64,000 nt of DNA, from contig NC_080575.1 of the NCBI RefSeq assembly GCF_029962835.1, positions 46,393,437-46,457,436 on the forward strand, written 5' to 3'. Each line of letters opens with the position of its first letter. Position 1 is the stretch's first letter. The notes beneath the pieces are model-generated. The model had not been told where the DNA came from. It saw only the letters and a list, made by a program, of their open reading frames with translations, and did not search any database. Below are positions 22,440-34,440 of the stretch, piece by piece. This stretch comes from Magnolia sinica. Taxonomy: Eukaryota; Streptophyta; Magnoliopsida; Magnoliales; Magnoliaceae. The translations under genes and the position numbers were made by a program.

Positions 22440-23810
22440 TCCACCGGTCAATGAATTTTTATGCCAACTTGTTGTTCCATTGTCTAGTGGTGGCCATATT
22501 GGCAATGATGATCTTCCGTTGTAAGGCAGAGAAGTTAGCCAAGAAGAGCTCTTGCATCTGTTTCAATGTATGTATGGATCTCGAGGCAGGCTAACCTACC
22601 ACTTAAACACTTCTCTCTTAAGAGATGTACCAAAGAGTTACAAACATTAGTACTGCAGTACATTAGACTAGTTGTCCATTGATGTCAAGAAGTGCACTAA
22701 GTGTTCCTGTGGTGACCCGGTACCATCAAACTTCTGAAAGTCCGAGCACTTAAAGCCAGTAAGGAAGATGAAACTGTCTAGTTCTACCAAATACAATGTT
22801 TTGAAGATGAACTTCGCATGTGCCTCCCTTTTATTTTCTTGAAGAATTGTTTCCACCATTGTCTGCCAAAAGTTGGTTTGAGTTGCAATCAGTAATGGTG
22901 GCTAGGTAAAGACTTAGGCACCGGTGGTCGGAACCTGTTATTGAGACACGTAGGTTCTGTTGAGAGGAAGTGGTGTTGTGATCGTGGGCTCACGAATGGA
23001 ACTTGTTCATTGATAATTGTCACTTCCAATGGTGGTGGGGGTGCTTGAGTTGCTGATGTGGAGGCATTGAAGTCTAAACGGCCAGTTTTCAGAAGATTGA
23101 CAAGTGTGCCTTGTCAGGAAAGGGTGGGCCAAAACCCTTGTAGGGCCCTAAGTGTGAAGAGCATATGGTTAAAGATGCATCAATTGGTGAGTACGGCTAG
23201 AAGTGGTTCCACCCGATGCACTGTTGGATGCAGCAAGAGTATGCCTCCTAGGATAACATATTACAATCCAAAAGAGGTTGACACATGTCTAGTGAAAGCA
23301 ATGGGAACTATGGTCATTGAAGTGATAGATGCTCGAAGGGGAGCCTTTCTAGGTTCGACGACGAGGGTCGAAGCTCTAACCGTTGCGCGAGTCTTTACTC
23401 GGGTTATTGACTCATAGAAAGAGGTGGGTGTGGTCATTGATGCAATGCTAGCCTAAAAAGGAGTTTTGACCATTAAGGTAGTCTTAACTAGGGATGCTAC
23501 CTTAACAATGGGTCATGCGTTTGTGGCGGTAATAACCCTAAGAATAGCCTTGGCTAGAAGAAAGCCTTAACAGATGTGACAACCTTAGCCTAAGCAGGAG
23601 TGGTAACAAATGGTGTGGGCTACCCACGTAGTATTACAAGTGTAAATCCCCCAGTGGGGAGGAAGAACACGAAAGCCTCTTGAGAAGCGAATGCCACTGT
23701 TGTAGCGAGATTCAATATTGTTGCCTACAAATTCAACAATAACAACAAGGTATTCTTGGAAGTGTAAAGGGTGAGTTGGTAATGTGATGAATGTTGTCAT
23801 TAGAAGTTGT
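22440..23810 (-). pseudogene. Tat-type gypsy gag fragment
   Basis: The minus-strand frame 22668-22859 holds CSDFQKFDGTGSPQEHLVHF, the conserved entry to the plant gypsy capsid (FxKFDGTGxPxxHL). Downstream frames to about 22440 give an ELFLANFSALQRK-like and a FIDRW-like segment. Upstream to 23810 is an unconserved, alanine/threonine-rich N-terminal region with stops. It differs from the other gag pieces in this window. Confidence 0.6.
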
Positions 23811-23956
23811 TAATTTTTGCACTAAAGATGTGTAAAAAATGTCACATAACTATTATACTCTAAGTATATGAGGTGTATCAATGCACCATTCATGGATAGA
23901 GGGAAAATCGTTGCAATTCTCTTAATATAACAATGCTCATTTTTCACCATAAAACT

Positions 23957-24343
23957 TAAGCAGACAAGTACGGTATTCATACATTTATACATTCATGATT
24001 ATAGATGCATAAATATAATTTAAGTGTCACTTATTCATATGCCACGGTCCCTAATAAGTATGGGATTGTTTGGGATCATGAGTCTATCATCCTAAAATCA
24101 CTTCGCACGTTAGGTATAAGATTAACATGGGTTGTGGCTTTCAGTGTAAGACTCCTACCGGCTCACGATACTATACACAGTGACTTGACCATTCATTATG
24201 TTCTATTTTATATGCATACTTATGATATCATGCTTGTGATAACATGCTTAGAGGTAGTCTATGAAACCTTTCTTAATTGAGGATGTGATCGTTATGAGAT
24301 GTTGACATTTTACATTTCCTTATAGACTTAACTCGCTATATAT
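23957..24343. repeat. Direct duplication, left copy (internally deleted)
   Basis: Matches 25019-25624 from 'taagcagacaagt' onward with many substitutions. Relative to that copy it lacks about 210 bp between 'ttaattgagg' and 'gtgatcgttatg'. Both copies end with 'agacttaactygct'. Between the copies sits the TIR element 24364-24879. The two could be an old tandem duplication or LTR-like ends. Confidence 0.7.
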
Positions 24344-24363
24344 ATATATATATATATATATAT

Positions 24364-24879
24364 GGGAAAAGGTACTATGCGCTCGACTTCACGAGTCCGT
24401 CCGATGAGGTCGAGCTGTGTGGGCCCCACCGTGATGCGTTTCGAACATCTACCCCATCAGTCAGATGCACCATTCCATTGTGGGCCTAGGTCTCAAAAAT
24501 CAAGTCAATCCGTGACTTGTGTGGGCCACACCACATACAGAAGTGAGGAGGGGTCGTGCACCATTAAAACATTCATAATCATTTTTTAGGCCCACCGAGA
24601 TGTGGTTTGCAAATCCATCCCATCCATTATGTGTGTCCCACTTGGCTGAGGGTTCAGACCAAGTTTCAGCAGCATTAAAAACTCAGGTGGGCCCCACCAA
24701 GTGCTTTTATATGTTTTAACGGTGTCTTCACATGATTTTAGATGGTATGGCCCACCTGAGTTCCGTATACGACTGATTTTTGGGATATCCCATAATTTAG
24801 AGGGGACCCATCAAATGCACGGTGTTGATGGTCGACACACATCACGGTGGGGCCCACACAGCACATAGTACCTTTTCCC
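24364..24879. mobile_element. TIR element (MITE) with hairpin in left arm
   Basis: Ends are GGGAAAAGGTACTATG and its exact complement at 24864-24879. The inner TIRs continue as CTGTGTGGGCCCCACCGTGAT on both sides, but the left arm holds an extra ~30 bp (about 24380-24412). The flanks are (TA)n, so any TA-rich target duplication is ambiguous; TIR sequence would suit a Mutator-like MITE. Internal text shares the 'gtgggcccacc' vocabulary seen at 26900-27420 and 51135-53640. Confidence 0.7.
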
Positions 24880-24887
24880 ATATATAT

Positions 24888-24897
24888 AGTACCTTTT

Positions 24898-24944
<47 letters not shown>

Positions 24945-24946
24945 GC
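24888..24946. repeat. Duplicated TIR end and (CA)n(TA)n
   Basis: A second partial copy of the right TIR (TAGTACCTTTTCCC, 24888-24900) follows the first after a TA spacer, then about 15 CA and 7 TA repeats. Confidence 0.85.
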
Positions 24947-25018
24947 CATTGTGAGGGAATGGCATCGAAGTTATGATTATGATTACGAATACGATTTTAG
25001 ATATGATGATACAAATGC

Positions 25019-25624
25019 GATAAGCAGACAAGTGCAGTATTTATGCATTATGCATTCAAGATTATAGATGCATAAATATAATATAAGTGTCACTTATTCG
25101 TGGGTCACAGTCTCTAATAGATATAGGACTATTCGGGATCAGAAGTCTACCATCCTAGAATCACTTTGCGCGATATGTATGAGATTAACGTGTGTTATGG
25201 CTCTTGGTACGAGGCTCTTATTGACCTGTGATAGTACGCACTGCGACTCGACCTTCATTATGCATTCCATTATAATATGCCTACTTATGATATCATGCAT
25301 GTGATAACATGCTTAACATTAGTTTATTATGCTTATGTCTTTGATACTTTTCTTGATTAAGGAAGGTCCATGATAAGTGGTGCTCACCTTCTGGCACGCA
25401 GTATGATCCACGAGCTTGTTGCTCACACCCACATTTCTTTCGTGTTTTCAAGACATTACCAGGCTCGAGGTATCTACAGACATTGATAGATATCCTTATC
25501 ATTACTTTCCTTCTATTTTAGAGTTTTAGACATCTGAACATGTTGTATTTTGGACTTCTTTGACCATGTGATCATTATGCGAAGTTGATATTTTGCATTT
25601 TCTTGTAGACTTAACTTGCTTAAC
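25019..25624. repeat. Direct duplication, right copy
   Basis: Longer partner of 23957-24343. It ends near an A-tract (25625-25635). No coding motif was recognised in either copy. Confidence 0.7.
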
Positions 25625-25639
25625 AAAAAAAAAACCTCC

Positions 25640-26540
25640 ATTGCAAGCCGAATTTGGAGTTCGGGAATTTATTAAACCCGTTTACCAAGTATGGTATGTG
25701 GTGAGGTAGTTTGAGCAACCTAGGATTGGCGCTCCAAAAGTTGGAGAGTCTGACCTCCGTTTATAGGGCTCAACATCCGGAATCAAGACTAAGTACCTGA
25801 GCGATGGTGTGGGTGATGTTATTTTTCCAATGAGGCAAATGTTGAATGTTGGGCTCGTCACATCCCTTCTCATCCAACACACAACAGTGAACTCAACCAC
25901 CTGGCCTGTTAATGAGGATCATATTTGTTTCCCTACTTGACCATTGGCAGTGGGGCCATCATCTCCAACTAGTACCATCACCCGGTCCAAGCATTAAGTA
26001 GGATCGTTACAAATCTGTCTTCCCAATCTCGGCAGTAGAGGGTCTTGGCGCCCCCATAACTGCACTGCTCCTACTACTCTACCTATCAGAAGGGACCCAT
26101 TAGTACCATTAACGGGCACAAAATCCATAATAGAATCTCTTGGATTCAGGGCATGCCTCTCACGGTCTCACATCCCATGATAATACCCATAACAGATACC
26201 CCGACTCCCCTGGATCTCGTCCAAGCATACGAACCAATAAGATCGCCCAAACATCATGATATGCTCATGCGTATGTGACATGGATGCTCATGTAATCAAC
26301 TATTATGTAGTCGTCATATAAACCATGTCATGTACTGATGGCAGGTTAAAATGTTTTGCCACTTATGCAATTTATACCAAGTGTACCATGGGTCCTTAGA
26401 CCCTGATCTCATAACCCATTGTTCATGTGAAGTTCATCTACGCCTTTTAACTTATTCATATATGGGCGGATCATAGCCGAAATATCCATAAGAAATGGGT
26501 CTCATCATAGGCTTAACCAAGGTCCAATAATCCTTAGTCC
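25640..26540. other. Gene-free stretch
   Basis: No recognisable gene. The minus-strand 72-residue frame near 25682-25900 has no motif I know. Confidence 0.4.
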
Positions 26541-26544
26541 CTAC

Positions 26545-26680
26545 ATCATGGATACATCACATGCCATCCATATAATGCATATATCTCATGCCATCTATAA
26601 CATGCATACACTATATGCCATCTACACCATGCATACCTCACAAACCATCTACATTATGCATACATCGAATGCCCTTATGG
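26545..26680. repeat. 30 bp minisatellite, about 4.5 copies
   Basis: Units read roughly CATAYATCACATGCCATCTA plus YAYYATG. Because the unit is a multiple of three it opens a repetitive plus-strand frame (H-A-I-Y-x-M-H-T-S, 10 residues), which I regard as an artefact. Confidence 0.8.
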
Positions 26681-26759
26681 ACTTATTACATTACTGCCAA
26701 TTGTCCGAATCAAACATGAAGACTACCCATATATAAAATCCACATTCACATCAAACAAA

Positions 26760-27440
26760 CCATACATTATGCACATGAGAGATGGGCCTGCCCATTTAGA
26801 GTTGTTGGGCATCAAAATACTTGAAAATCTCCTCAATTTTGGGTTCCACATGAGGCTCACACTCTAGCCCACTAATCTAGCATGTTTGGGCCTCGAAATG
26901 GCTCTACTTTGAGCCCAAGTACAGGCCTCATCATGCTACTCAAGTAATCTGTATCGTGGGCCTTAGAATGCATACATCAAAGTGGGCCACATGGGCTGCC
27001 AAAATAGAGGGACAACCTGAATATACAGCACATATAGTGGGCCTGAAAAGTTTCAACGGTGTGTATGCACACCACATGTGACAAAGCGGCCTATTTGGGC
27101 TGCCAAAATGGATGGACAACGAGTACAAAACACGTTCATCATAGCCAGTCCAATGGCGAGTGGCCCACACTCTAGAAACAACGTGGATAGGACACGTACA
27201 TCATGTTTGGTCCTATAGTGCGGTCCACTAAGTTTTCGATCAAACTGGTATTAGTGTATTCCCTTCATCCGGGTCTAACCTGACCTTATCAACATGTGGA
27301 ATGGCAGATAAACAACACTGTGGGTCCCATGGAGTTTTCAACGCCATTTCTAGTGGTGCAGCCCACATAAGACACCCTCAGCCCCAAATCATCATAACAA
27401 ACTTGGGCGATATCATAGGGGAAGGTTATCATTCCCCATT
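26760..27440. repeat. Dispersed 'gtgggcc' repeat-family debris
   Basis: Contains many 'gtgggccac', 'gggctgccaaaat' and 'ttcaacggtgt' phrases also found in the TIR element at 24364 and in the array at 51135-53640. A 35 bp phrase around 'gggctgccaaaat' occurs twice (about 26993 and 27097). Boundaries were not found. Confidence 0.45.
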
Positions 27441-30200
27441 GGAGTCCCCATTTTTTTGTTTAAGATTATTTTTTTCTTTTTTCTTTTTTAAATGTGTTAT
27501 TGTAATTGGGGGTATAAGGAGAATGTTTTAACCTTTTGCATTAGACGTGGGGGGTGTTAGGCGTCTTGTATAGTTGTAGTAGGTGCCATGAGTTTGACCA
27601 TAAGAGGCAGTGGCATCAGATAGCCCATTAATCCGCAAGGCATGAGAAATGGATGATTTGTAGTGACAGTGTTCATGATTCTCTAGTTACATTAAAGAAT
27701 CGTTGCTTCCATTGGAGAGTTACTAAATATTTTGGGCTTTATCTGTGAGTAGATGTGAATACTTGCACACCGTACACCAAAAGAAAGTCAGGCCAAGTGG
27801 CTTTCATCAATGTCTAAGGGTTATTAGATTTCAAACTACAGTTTAGCACAGGCCCGCCCTTCATTGCATCCCTCGGAAAAACCCCTGATTGAAAGGTAAA
27901 ACCTAGTGTTCGGTTGCGTAGCACATAACATATTTTGGTCCTTGGTTCTTTGTCTTTAAAGTATTTAGAATGAAGAGGCTCGTGAAGGTTGTAGCGTACA
28001 CGGAACAATCGTTTCGACAATGCTTTGGGGTCTTACATGCCAGAGACGGGTGGAAGACGATCCTCTAGCTCCCATCATCTGGTGTCGGGTACCAACCATA
28101 AAGGAGTACGTGTACAATCTGAGGCATAGTTGTGTGAGGGGTCCATGCGGGTATTACTAATGGCAATACACTTGGGCACATGGCATCGGAACTTCAATTC
28201 ATGAGACACCTAGTGGCGCAAGGCCTCTCCTTCACTAAGTTCCCTAGTGCATGGCACAGGGTTCTCCCAATGAAGGGGGCGGAAAATTCATGCAAGGTTA
28301 ACCTCATGAGCATTTGCTTCTAAAGTTCCAAAGTCCAATTCTCTCTTGCATGTGTTTTCCAATTCATTTTCACTATCTTGTCCTCTATGTTTTTTTTTTT
28401 CTGAGTGCCCAAAGGATATTTATAGGCATGTGAGCCAGATTTTCTCAGGGCCTAGGGGCATGGGACTCTACGCTCATGTCATAAGGCCTTTTGTTGGTTT
28501 TATGCTTCCTCATTATGACGTGATGACATCATTGATCGGTGTAGTTGCTTGAGCTGAGTTAATATGGTGCCCATTTTGGCTAAGTACTAATTCATGTGTC
28601 AACACACGGTCACCAGTCTTTCAACTTCCAGTGCACCAGTAAATCATAAAACAATGGGCTACATTTAAAAAACAATGCCCAATAAAACCATTCTCAGGGG
28701 TCAATTTAATATTAAAAAAAAAAAAAAAAAAAAAAAAGCATTACCAAGGGTCCAAGTGAACCTTTTCTTTCAATTAAAGGCCTGCAAAAAAACATTAAAA
28801 AAACAACTGGCTCATAGGAGCCCTTGAAAACATCAGCAAAACATCATCCCTAGTGAAGTTAGCTCAAACAAAAATCCCAAGGATCAGGTTTCCAATAAAG
28901 TAGTTTTCTGATATGCTCTTGTGATCAATCAAATATTCCAAATAATAATAATAATTAAGGAGTGCTATTCCCAAGTATAGCCTCCCAGCAATTAAATTTC
29001 TTCTATGAAAATTTTCAAAAATTAATGCGCATGGCATCCTAGGCACTAAGAAGTCTTCTATACTTACCAGATGGGTACGAACACAACAGCAAACTTGTAT
29101 TTTGGTTCTTCTGATCTTTCGATTTTACAGAAGTCACGTATAACATCAATAGAATTGGCTTGAACTTCCAGTGTCAGCCGAATCACACCATATTTGAATT
29201 AAGAGCAGGCTGTAATCTGGTAAGACAACAGCCTTTAATCAGTAGAAAGATCTATCACAACCCGAGTGTTGAAAACTAAAAGTTCAGATGGCAAAAGGTA
29301 ACTCGAGTTTATGTAGTCAGGAATACCTGTTGAACCTAACAATCGCAGTACAATTGTTGGATCCTTGTTAGTCAGTGGAGTGTAGGGAGACTACCCATTT
29401 CGACAACTAGACTTGCAGGTGTTCCTAGGATAAGTGCCTAGTAAGGGAAATCATCTCTCTCGATCCAAGTACCATAGTCAGATCAGTGTAAGGCTGCCAG
29501 GCGGAGGATCAACTATTTTGCTGAAAATCCAGATTTACACATTCCAAAAACAAATACCAGTCACGATTGGAAGGTTGTGGTGGGATTCCCATATGACTGC
29601 AAAGCACAAGGGTGATCACCACATCCCCATCACCCTTAAGTACTCCCGAGTTCCTCTTTTGCCAAATGATCTACTGACAATGACACTATGGTTGGAATAG
29701 GCCTAGATGCTTCTACACTTTGACCAAAATGGTATGCCTATCTCTTTGGCATTTGGTTGTATCCAACTTCTGCCATAGAGGAACATCTATAGACACCTCG
29801 CCCGATATAAGGATACCTATTCGCTTGATCTGAAACAGCAATTGAAGTCAACTCTACAAGCACCCAAATCTTATACCAATTAGCCTGGAAACTCCCCTAC
29901 ACCCCCTATACTCAAACTCAGGGCAAGAATCAGAAAACGAGGTTGATAGAAATCTAATTCCCATCGGTAACCACAAGCCAATAAGGAGCTGCCTTGTGTC
30001 CGGATGTCCAAAATGCCTCAAGATTCGAGCATGGTATGGTAGCAAAAATTCCCACTACCACCTATTAAGATGGAATCCATGAGTTTCCTATCAAAAGAGT
30101 CTCGGGGTTCAAACCAAGCCAACTCAACAATTGGCTGGGATCCATTTCCTATCAATGGTAATTGGATTTCCCCCAGCATTACCATAAAAGGGGACTTAGA
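27441..30200. other. Gene-free stretch with A-tract
   Basis: No gene recognised on either strand. A run of about 25 A at 28713-28737 could be a retroposon tail, but I see no Pol III boxes or flanking duplication to support that. Confidence 0.4.
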
Positions 30201-30203
30201 AAG

Positions 30204-30205
<2 letters not shown>

Positions 30206-30250
<45 letters not shown>
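30206..30250. repeat. (GA)n microsatellite
   Basis: About 20 GA repeats. Confidence 0.95.
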
Positions 30251-30253
<3 letters not shown>

Positions 30254-31345
30254 ATCCCAGCCATCCAGCCTAGTCTCCCAATGATCTAAGCCATCCAACC
30301 CAACATCACATTGGCTCGAGCCTTCCCAATGGATCAGATCGAGTGGAATAGAGGTGGAACTTAAGATATCTAATCATTTCTATCACCAAAAGTGTCGGGT
30401 TTCTCACTTCTCTCATCTCTCGGCATGCTGCAATCCATTTTGATTTCTAGTTACAATATTTCAATTTTATATATCCTAGTATTTTTCTTTTTAGTCTTTA
30501 CAATAATTATCTCATCAATCATGGTCAATTTCGAGTGCTTCGTCTCCATGGTCATGATCATAGTAGGGTTGCTTTAATTTCATCTTTCTAAAACTGAATA
30601 ATCCCCAAAATTCCCCAAATCCAACTACGTAGAAACCATTGGTGAGTGCGGGCGAAGAAGGATGCCTAACCCCTTCACTTCTCCATCATCTAGGCCCGTA
30701 TGCCAAATTTCCGAACATAGAACAATCACATGAGTCGCGCAAGTCAGGGAAGTCTTCGATTCCCTTAGCCATTGTGGGCTTATGGTATCTAGCTGACCAT
30801 AGATTCTGAGATCATTGGCTAGTAGCAACTCCAAGTCTAAACCATACCAGAGTCAAAATCACCCGGACCATTAAAAAAAAAAGAAAAAGAAACACCAACG
30901 AGAGTGAAAGTGCACCACCGGTCTAGTGCAAGCGTGGGTGCGCACACACACACACTGATGATTTTAGCATCAAAATTAGGTTTTCTAAGCCACACAGATG
31001 TAAGAGAGCCCATTTATGCTATACACATTTAAAAGTTGCACAGGTGCAATCTAATCCATCCATCAGGTGACCCCAACCATGTAAATGCTATTATTTTTCC
31101 CAAACCCAACTAGAAACCTAGATCCAAAGACCCGCCGAGGGGTACCCAACGAATACATGAACCCGATATGATCTGAGCTCGAGTATCAAGAACTAGATCC
31201 AGACCCAAAGGGACCTAGACCCATCAAGACCTGAACCTAGATAGCCCAAGTATGGGCGCCTATAAGACCCCACCCAAACCCAACCCATTGACAACCCTCA
31301 AAGCATCAGAGCTTACAATTACCAAAAGACTGTTTGGACACCTAC
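30251..31345. other. Gene-free stretch, pyrimidine/ACCC-rich near 31100
   Basis: No gene recognised. 31080-31280 is enriched in 'gaccc', 'aaaccc' and 'ccgagg' text, reminiscent of the subterminal parts of some TIR elements. Confidence 0.35.
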
Positions 31346-31439
31346 AAATGAGTTTATCAATTTTAGTTAACAGTAATTATGTATTAGAGACCAAGATCCC
31401 TAATACATAATCACCATAGATCAAGATCTCTAATTCATA

Positions 31440-31566
31440 CTCTTGCTCTTGCTCCGGTGGTAAACTCTCAGGAGTTTCAACACCTGGTCAAGGGTTCGAG
31501 TACCCATAGGTGGTGAAATCCCCGGATCCTTATACAAACGTGTGTCAAATAAAAATAAATAAATAA

Positions 31567-31629
<63 letters not shown>

Positions 31630-31634
31630 TAAAG
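31440..31634 (+). mobile_element. tRNA-derived SINE
   Basis: A 195 bp insert flanked by perfect 15 bp target duplications GATCTCTAATTCATA (31425-31439 and 31635-31649). The 5' part has a Pol III A-box-like GGTGGTAAACTCTCAGG near 31458 and a B box GGTTCGAGTACC at 31493. The 3' part ends in (AAATA)n followed by a long (TA)n. Length, split promoter and long perfect duplication are all as expected for a plant SINE moved by LINE machinery. Confidence 0.85.
31571..31624. repeat. (TA)n microsatellite in SINE tail
   Basis: About 27 TA repeats. Confidence 0.95.
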
Positions 31635-31689
31635 GATCTCTAATTCATAGTTCTTGTTAACTAAAATTAGATGAACTCAATTTTAGGCA

Positions 31690-33390
31690 GGAAGGATCGT
31701 CATTTCTTTCGTGCACTTCTTCCTTTTTCCCCTGAGAGATGCTAAGGATGCGTGCAAAATGTGCACCGTACAAAGCATCTATAGTGTTCCATGTCCCACC
31801 GTAGATGGACGACATGGAAAGTATCTCATTTATCAACCACCGGAGATCTCACCATCCATACAAAGTTTAGTTCAAGACAGCAGTTCAGGAAAACAGTTTC
31901 TGACTCATCCATATAAACAGTCCGGATCATCACGTCCTGCAAGCATCTCGGGGCGAGCTTCCTTAGCACGACCCCTTGCTTTTCTTCATTTCATCTACAA
32001 ACCAAAGATCATTGAAATATATTGCAGGTTTCTTGCATTTTGGGGACATGAAACTGTTGAAACAGGAAGAGATTCTTCAGAAGCATTAACAAAACAAAAG
32101 GAAGAAGAAGAAGAAGAAGAAGAAGAAGAAGAAACACCAGCTTTCTCAGCCAAATCATGGAGATCCAGTTGCGCTTTACAGGAAATTATCATGGTTGGTT
32201 AGTCAAAACAAGTGAATCACTCAAAAGTCATCTGGAAGTTATATCAATTTGAGATACCTACTATGATGCAGAGACGTAGGTCAGTGGCAGAGATCCCAGG
32301 CGATATCTCATTTCTTTGAGTGTGCTTCAGCCAAGATCCACTAGAGGAGAAAGCGGAGTAGATGTGTAAGGGAAGATTGAGGGGACAGTTCAAGGGACAT
32401 GCCGATGTGCTACATTAATGAGATCCAGGCTATTCATTAGATGGGACCCACCTCGAACATTCCCTGGCTCAAAGTCAGGGTAGTCCACTCATCAAGTAGG
32501 CAGTATTAGAAAAATACGGAGTTCAACATGTGAGCCACGTGATGAGTAGACAGTCCTATTATTTGGTCTCATCCATGCTCATGGTCAGCCCACCTGATGA
32601 ATCACACATGTGCAATCACTTGTCATGTTAGTCTTTCCTCATGCAACTTGCCTTTGCATTTCTCATTGGGAAAAAAACAATGAGCAGGGTGGATTCATTC
32701 ATCCTGGAGAAGGAAACTTCAACTATAGCTGTTTCCTGTTCAATTGGATAGCCGCAGAAATAATCATAGGACTGTCATCCGATAGAACATCAAGGACCCT
32801 AAGCAATGGACAGATTCGAAAGAAGGCACATGGTTTTTCTTTGATGAAGGATGTCAAAGAAATACAAACTTATTGGCTTAAATATTTCAACTATCCAGTG
32901 AGAGATTCTGTGACAAATGCATTCACAAATGCTCGCATAGTTGTATTACAAACAAGAGAAGATTGATCCATAGTTTCATCAGATTTTCATTTCTACAAGG
33001 CCATGATTCATTGATGATTGATCCATCCTATTGATCTAATGAGATCGACTCCCGACAAACCATACCTCCAAAATCTCCCACTTTGGAAGACCCTAGACAT
33101 CCAATCCTTGACATTTATTTTCAATTGAATGTAGTCCATTCCTGTACTTCTTTTTACACTTTGATTGAGGAGCCTACATGGTTGGTCCACTGTGAGACCC
33201 ATCAAATCAACAGTCACTGAAAAGTGGGACCTACTTGTACCAAACTGCGATAAAAGACACCAAATATAACTATTCATATCCTTGGGTGAAGGAGCAAATA
33301 ATTCTTCTTGAGGAAACATGAGCAATCATGCCAATGTGCTGAAGAAAATAAGGCCATTATGTTGTCCACCATTGGCCGTTCAACGTGATA
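31690..33390. other. No gene assigned; (GAA)n at 32101-32133
   Basis: A 163-residue plus-strand frame (31711-32202) is the longest here but is Glu-rich only because of a (GAA)n run and has no motif I know. A 118-residue frame at 32610-32966 is also unrecognised. This stretch may hold the distal 3' flank of the ABC1K gene, since copia 1 separates it from that gene, but I could not prove it. 'gtgggacccacc' repeat text occurs near 32440 and 33200. Confidence 0.35.
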
Positions 33391-33394
33391 ACGT

Positions 33395-33558
33395 CCCCCA
33401 CCCACTTATGTTTTATTTGAAGTGGCCATGTGCAATATTTACAATAATGTCATTAGTAACAAAAGTAAAAATACTAACATGTCCTACAACTGAACTTTTT
33501 GTAAAATAGGCCAAATAAAGAGAGCTAAACACACAGGAATGGGCTGAGTTATGGTCCA
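33395..33558 (-). repeat. 3' LTR of copia 1
   Basis: Homologous to 43599-43768 over about 140 bp. The upper edge on the minus strand reads TGGACCATAAC, following a weak polypurine-like GAGCGAGAGTATTA. The lower edge is uncertain. Confidence 0.6.
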
Positions 33559-33559
33559 T

Positions 33560-34440
33560 AATACTCTCGCTCAAGTTGGAGCATATATATCACCAATGCC
33601 CAGCTTGACAGTGATGTAACCCAGGAGAGGATGACTAAGCTTTAGTAAACATATCTGCCAGTTGATCCTGTGATTTGACAAATAGCATACTAGTAAGCTT
33701 CTCCTTGATAAAGTGACAATTGACCTCAATATGTTTGGTTCTCTCACGACAAACATGATTGTTGGCAATGTGGAAAGCTGCTCAATTATCACAGTACAGC
33801 TTCATAGGAGCATCCACCACAAATCCAAGTTCGCCCATTAATGTCTTCAACCACATGAGTCCACATGTTGCATGAGCCATAGTCCTATATTCCGCTTCAA
33901 CCATTGAACTAGCCACCAGTGTTTTTTATTTTTTACAATTCCAAGTGACAAGGTTACCCCCTATAAAAATACAGTAGCCAGTAGTCAACGCCTATCAAGT
34001 GGGGAGCTTGCCTAATCTGCATCCGAATATCCCCGTACACAAAGATGACCATTCCCCTTATATAGGATACGGCGACCAAGCACTGCCTTTAAATACTTAA
34101 GAATATGAAACACCACCTCCATATGAAGAGTTCAAGGAGCTTGCATGAACTGGCTGACCACACTTTATGTGGTATCGGGTCAAGTGATGGTCAAATATAT
34201 TATTTTCCCACCAGATGGCAATATTTGGCTGGATCATTAGACAATTCTCCTTCCAAAATCAACTTCTGACTTGTATCCATAGGACTTTCAATGAGCTTAG
34301 CTCCTAGAAGACCCGTCTCCTCCAATAGATCCATCACATATTTTCATTGTAACAGATTAATTCCCAACACAAACCTTGCAACTTCAATGCCTAAGAAGTA
34401 TCTAAGACAACCTAAGTCCTCTGTATAAAAATGTTTCCTC
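33560..34440 (-). pseudogene. Copia 1 RT end and RNase H
   Basis: Minus-strand text shows an MKLYCDN-like segment, then HIANNHVCRERTKHIEVNCH and then QLADMFTKA, the highly conserved end of copia RNase H. Upstream are pieces of the RT thumb/connection with stops. Confidence 0.75.

Larger units (their letters stand above)
31349..31680. mobile_element. Small hairpin MITE split by a SINE
   Basis: The left arm (31349-31392, with AATTTTAGTTAACAGTAATT) is the inverted complement of the right arm (31636-31680, with GTTCTTGTTAACTAAAATT). Without the SINE the element would be about 120-130 bp. Family not assigned. Confidence 0.6.

Noticed and set aside
24381..24415. Hammerhead-ribozyme-like text (cacgagtccgtccgatgag) in the TIR element
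   Set aside because: It has a 'gatgag'-like word and a stem, but lacks the GAAA box and the three-helix layout on either strand. A simple hairpin explains it.
28713..28737. Poly(A) run as the tail of a processed gene or SINE
   Set aside because: No Pol III boxes, no protein similarity and no flanking duplication seen around it.
31711..32202. 163-residue plus-strand open frame as a gene
   Set aside because: It is extended by a (GAA)n run, shows no domain and no splice or start context; the antisense frame is equally long through the Ser run.
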